21,792 nt of DNA from contig NW_003155748.1 of NCBI RefSeq assembly GCF_000003605.2, positions 149,876 to 171,667 on the forward strand, given 5' to 3'. Positions 20,378 to 21,792 of this stretch are shown piece by piece. This stretch comes from Saccoglossus kowalevskii. Its lineage: Eukaryota; Hemichordata; Enteropneusta; Harrimaniidae. A program made the position numbers and the translations under genes. The notes beneath the pieces are model-generated. The model was not told the DNA's origin. It saw only the letters and a program-made list of their open reading frames with translations, and did not search any database. Position 1 is the stretch's first letter. The number at the start of each line of letters is the position of its first letter.

Positions 20378-21068
20378 GCACGAAATGGATACGCACAAAG
20401 AACCTAGTAAAGAAAATCATTATATATTAGTTATTGTCAAGACTGACTATAACAGCTGACGGAGAAACAAGTCAGCAGTACTCATTATAAATAAGTGTTT
20501 TTTTTTTTGTTTTAATTTCAGTTCAGTATGTAAAGATATAAAGTACAAATTCGAATGCGTTTTTTTTTTAATTTCCATTCCCTTTGGAGACACTACCATA
20601 GAGCATGCCATTTTTCGTGAGAGTGTGAGGGTATTTTTTATAGTATGTTTTAAAATCCAAATAGCATGACGTAAGAAACAAATTTCAACAAATTAAAACA
20701 AAAATGAATGAGTTTTGGTGCTAAGTAAAATCTATTTGATCAATTTGTTGTGTTTCGAATACCGAATAGTATAATATATCCGATAATAATATAAAAATAC
20801 GAGTACGCATAATATCCTGCCTGACATTTTCAGTTGTCCGCTGGGTGTTTCAATCTATTGGTGAGGGAGACATGAACACGCCAGGTGGATCAGCGAGTCA
20901 AGTAGGCGGCTCAATGTAATATGAACTATATTTTACAGACATATCAGAGAACGCATCTCACCGATTCTGTGTGATTTTAACCAATCATTCCTTGCGTATC
21001 GTAACAAGCAAAATATATTCAATGACCCCCCAAGAAATCAATAATTAGTCAACCTACACCCTCCTATT
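20378..21068. other. AT-rich unique DNA, no gene seen
   Basis: Contains T runs at about 20500-20510 and 20561-20569 and otherwise unique sequence. No open frame or RNA signature was recognised. It would be the upstream flank of the promoter-like region to the right. Confidence 0.4.
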
Positions 21069-21138
21069 TATAAAATAGACTCTTCCGAGTTCCAACATGT
21101 CCGACTAGCTTCTCAAGGTGTTTTCGCGCAGGTCACTG
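21069..21138 (+). promoter_or_regulatory. TATA-box promoter with short untranslated first exon (tentative)
   Basis: TATAAAATA at 21069-21077 would place a transcription start near 21099. About 40 bases further, CACTG meets GTGAGTACAG, a strong donor with GT at 21139-21140. The presumptive exon holds an ATG at about 21096 that ends in a stop after two further codons, so it would be untranslated. CpG becomes more frequent from here to about 21560. No acceptor is firmly tied to this donor, though the one at 21724-21725 is possible. TATA-like strings are common in AT-rich DNA, so this is weak evidence. Confidence 0.22.
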
Positions 21139-21278
21139 GTGAGTACAGCTCATTTTACAGGGTTTAACCGGGGTACATGTAGATAAGCCATGTAAATATC
21201 ACCGTTATTTCCCCGAGATACGTAATAAGGAAATAGTTTACGGATTAAGCTCCGTTAACCTGATACAAGGCCTCGGTC

Positions 21279-21534
21279 CGATGGCGGCTAAATGTACACC
21301 ATTGGGCACCATTTCGTATTTTTGACTTTGAATCGCCGCGAGAGAAAACCGGATAAAGCGGTGGTTTGGCCGTTTTCCATGTCAACTTAGTGTGTGTTCT
21401 TTTGAATACCTAATTACTGCGGCATAGAACACGACTCATTCAACAAAATTGAAACACGTGATTCTATTGGTCGTGATAACCCCGCGTCGGGTTTTACCAA
21501 TCATAAAATGGGGGTATTCACACAACCCGGAAGT
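21279..21534. promoter_or_regulatory. CpG-richer promoter-like cluster (YY1, E-box, CCAAT, ETS motifs)
   Basis: The region holds GATGGCGGC (21280-21288, YY1-like), CACGTG (21455-21460), ATTGG (21466-21470, inverted CCAAT), ACCAATCA (21496-21503) and CCGGAAGT (21527-21534, ETS/GABP-like). Four of these lie within 80 bp. Such groupings are typical of TATA-less housekeeping promoters in animals. CpG is visibly more frequent than in the previous kilobases. Direction is unresolved; motif order and the acceptor at 21724 slightly favour transcription to the right. Chance clustering cannot be excluded. Confidence 0.35.
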
Positions 21535-21697
21535 GACTCGGACAACTCCACGGCAGTTTTCGTCATGCGATCTATTTTTCGTGTAGTTCATCGTATGACA
21601 TGATCACGCATGGTTCGTGTATAACGTATTTTGTAACACTCATATACGAACAATACATACAACAAGTAACCTGTAGAATACTGTGTGGGTAATATTT

Positions 21698-21792
21698 TTT
21701 ATATTGATTTTTGTTGCATTTGCAGCAAATAGTTACCAAACAATGAGAAATCTATAGGATTGAATATACCCCACAGCTGGCTTCATATGCAT
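21698..21792 (+). other. possible splice acceptor and start of an exon cut by the window edge
   Basis: A T-rich tract (ATTGATTTTTGTTGCATTTG) leads to CAG, with AG at 21724-21725, a good acceptor. All three frames of the following 67 bases meet a stop within about 35 bases; an ATG at about 21742 ends at TAG after four codons. If real, the exon is untranslated leader. It is compatible with a gene starting at the promoter-like cluster to the left. Confidence 0.2.

Noticed and set aside
20187-20459. 90-codon open frame as a transposase fragment
   Set aside because: It starts inside MITE copy D and extends past its end, with no catalytic motif or zinc-finger pattern.

Overview
The window looks like non-coding DNA from a eukaryotic, probably invertebrate animal genome. 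It is AT-rich, has no bacterial gene or operon structure, and no open reading frame in any frame resembles a protein family I recognise. Minisatellites, simple repeats and short non-autonomous DNA transposons are plentiful. The TTCACTGGRTTTTAATTT-type inverted-repeat elements recall repeats I associate with molluscs and other marine invertebrates, but that placement rests on memory and is an inference. The stretch is most likely intergenic or lies inside one or more long introns.

Layout from left to right. Positions 1-1199 are a 25-bp tandem repeat that runs off the left edge. Positions 1200-5300 are mostly unique AT-rich DNA, with a doubtful transposon remnant (2295-2712) and a decayed, repeat-like open stretch (3808-4197). 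Positions 5319-6860 hold two hairpin-forming inverted repeats, a candidate first coding exon with a signal-peptide-like start (6381-6432) and a TAGTG-type microsatellite. A degenerate tandem repeat of 51-58 bp occupies 8285-8520. A 133-bp TTAA-flanked MITE (9058-9190) and a 211-bp MITE of another family (9445-9655) follow. Positions 11360-12240 are a 42/43-bp minisatellite with higher-order structure.

The right half (12241-20094) is mostly unique DNA. It contains a second 133-bp TTAA MITE (14306-14438), a fragment of the second MITE family (16921-17016), a perfect 15-bp inverted repeat (18416-18507) and a shortened TTAA MITE (19229-19316). A larger, divergent TTAA MITE lies at 20095-20377. 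The last 700 bases are richer in CpG and carry promoter-like motifs (TATAAAATA, a GATGGCGGC YY1-like site, CACGTG, two CCAAT boxes, CCGGAAGT) and plausible splice sites, so a gene may start here and continue to the right.

No working gene set can be reconstructed. The best-supported content is repetitive: three tandem arrays, one family of four TTAA-flanked elements and a second inverted-repeat element family. All exon and promoter calls are tentative and need transcript evidence. I did not find a complete novel gene system.
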